DNA of 5,249 nucleotides from Erysipelotrichaceae bacterium (GTDB taxonomy: Bacteria > Bacillota_I > Bacilli_A > Erysipelotrichales > Erysipelotrichaceae): contig DMBB01000309.1 of assembly GCA_003446295.1 (NCBI GenBank), positions 1 to 5,249 of the forward strand, given 5' to 3'. Shown one piece after another: positions 4,386 to 5,249 of this stretch. The position numbers and the translations under genes were made by a program. The notes below the pieces were generated by a model. That model ran no database searches. It worked only from the letters and a program-made list of their open reading frames with translations, and was not told the origin of the DNA. Numbering within the stretch: the first letter of the stretch is position 1; every line of letters starts with the position of its first letter.

Positions 4386-5249
4386 ATGGCAAAAGCATTG
4401 ATCAACGGACATTTATATCAGTCGGAAGGGACAGCGCTGTACCTGGATGAAGGCATGATCCTTCATATCGGCACAGATGCAGAAATACAGCAGTACATAC
4501 AGGCAGAAGATGAAGTGATCGATCTGAACGGGGCGTATGTTTATCCGGGACTGATCGCGCCGCATTTCAGTCTGATCCATTGTGCAGCCCGTACTGATCA
4601 GACAGTTCTGAACAGTCTGCAGGATATCCGCGCACTGCTGGAACAGGCTTCCACAGGCCAGGATCTCTGGGTACGCGGGGAAGGGCTTGACCGCAGTCTT
4701 GTTGTCAGTGAAACAAAGACACTGCTGGACGGGTTCCGCCGTCCGGTCGTCCTGTTCGGGAATGACCATGCATGGTGCATGGTCAACGCATCCGCACTGA
4801 AAAAAGCAGATATCGATCAGGATACGATGATTCCGGACGGAACGGTCAATATTGAGAATGGACTTCTGGAAGGACAGGCTGTACGCGTACTGGAAAGCTT
4901 CCTTCCGGCAGCCTCCTCAAAAGAACTTCGGGAACAGATCCTTGCGGCCGTGCATGTACTGAACAGAAACGGTTTTACCGGTGCAGGCAGCTATGACTTT
5001 GTGCAGGGATATGACTGGAAAGCAGTACTGGACGCGTTCATGCGTCTCAGCTATCAGGGAGCCCTGACGCTCAGGGTCGATGAACAATGTGCGTTCGAGA
5101 TCCCGGAAGAGCTGGCTCACTTCCTGGATGAGGGATATACAACAGATGTGGGAGATGATTTCTTCCGGATCGGATATCTGTATATCGCGGAAAAGGAAGA
5201 AAACTCCGATGTCATGATGGGACTGGCAAATTCCTACAACATGCCGGCA
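4386..5249 (+). CDS. Amidohydrolase family protein (YtcJ-like, Amidohydro_3), 3' end beyond the window
   Basis: The frame is open from ATG 4386 to the right edge (288 residues seen; full YtcJ-like proteins are usually over 500). Residues 1-54 form the usual N-terminal strand region that ends in PGLI. Family landmarks follow: RGEGLDRS (97-104), RPVVLFGNDHAWCMVNASAL (119-138, the conserved segment around H128) and LNRNGFTGAGSYD (192-204). Members are metal-dependent hydrolases acting on amide or other C-N bonds, mostly with unknown substrates. Two expected metal sites look altered. The HxH after PGLID reads PHFS (59-62), so the second His is Ser62. The GGVK-type segment that should supply the carboxylated Lys reads GYLY (263-266), so the Lys is Tyr266, and the following DGSL motif is absent. 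It may be a divergent or inactive member. The remaining ligand histidines lie partly outside the window. AAGGAG is 6 bases before the start, and a strong terminator lies just upstream. Confidence 0.82.
   Translation, partial: MAKALINGHLYQSEGTALYLDEGMILHIGTDAEIQQYIQAEDEVIDLNGAYVYPGLIAPHFSLIHCAARTDQTVLNSLQDIRALLEQASTGQDLWVRGEGLDRSLVVSETKTLLDGFRRPVVLFGNDHAWCMVNASALKKADIDQDTMIPDGTVNIENGLLEGQAVRVLESFLPAASSKELREQILAAVHVLNRNGFTGAGSYDFVQGYDWKAVLDAFMRLSYQGALTLRVDEQCAFEIPEELAHFLDEGYTTDVGDDFFRIGYLYIAEKEENSDVMMGLANSYNMPA
4763..4785. repeat. Perfect 10-bp inverted repeat inside the amidohydrolase gene
   Basis: TGACCATGCA (4763-4772) and TGCATGGTCA (4776-4785) are exact reverse complements separated by TGG. 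They lie over the codons for the conserved NDHAWCMVN segment. No T run follows, so it is not a terminator. It may be chance from codon choice, an mRNA hairpin, or a protein-binding site. Confidence 0.6.

Noticed and set aside
3833..4405. 190-codon minus-strand open frame under the GNAT/pyrophosphatase-like gene
   Set aside because: It lies antisense to a well-supported coding region, has no ribosome binding site or domain, and would cross the terminator; it is a frame shadow.
4413..4769. Minus-strand open frames under the amidohydrolase gene
   Set aside because: The plus-strand frame matches the amidohydrolase family continuously through this stretch; the antisense frames show no motifs.
1..5249. 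CRISPR arrays, tRNA or rRNA genes, insertion sequences, toxin-antitoxin or phage-defence genes
   Set aside because: I saw no spaced direct repeats, cloverleaf or rRNA-like segments, transposase motifs or terminal inverted repeats. All long frames are accounted for by the five genes described.

Overview
This looks like a chromosomal housekeeping segment of a low-to-mid GC Gram-positive bacterium (Bacillota, formerly Firmicutes). The reasons are strong AAGGAG-type ribosome binding sites, sigma-A-like TATAAT promoters, rho-independent terminators, a membrane-anchored HtrA protease instead of a periplasmic DegP, and an SseB-domain protein. Base composition is near 50% GC by eye, which would fit Erysipelotrichia or a relative, but that placement is a guess from style. 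I see no mobile element, CRISPR array, rRNA or tRNA.

Layout: the first ~136 bases hold no gene. They carry a probable terminator for a plus-strand gene that ends left of the window, then the clear terminator of the minus-strand pair. The left half (137-2570) is transcribed leftward: a 184-residue rhomboid intramembrane protease first, then a 597-residue HtrA-type serine protease with a very long acidic, proline-rich cytoplasmic arm. An 11-bp-arm palindrome lies between them. A 120-base divergent intergenic region (2571-2690) holds one promoter for each direction. The right half runs rightward: a 293-residue SseB-domain protein, a 261-residue protein joining a GNAT acetyltransferase domain to a family I pyrophosphatase-like domain (start and stop overlapping as TGATG), and an amidohydrolase (YtcJ-like, Amidohydro_3) that runs off the right edge.

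Working together: rhomboid plus HtrA is a plausible membrane and envelope protein quality-control pair. The rightward genes form a transcription unit of unknown joint purpose. A strong terminator overlapping the stop codon of the fusion gene probably lowers expression of the amidohydrolase. The most unusual points are the GNAT/pyrophosphatase-like fusion, the apparent loss of metal-binding residues both in its pyrophosphatase-like half and in the neighbouring amidohydrolase, and the terminator built into coding sequence. Domain assignments rest on motifs read by eye and remembered family consensus, not on database searches.
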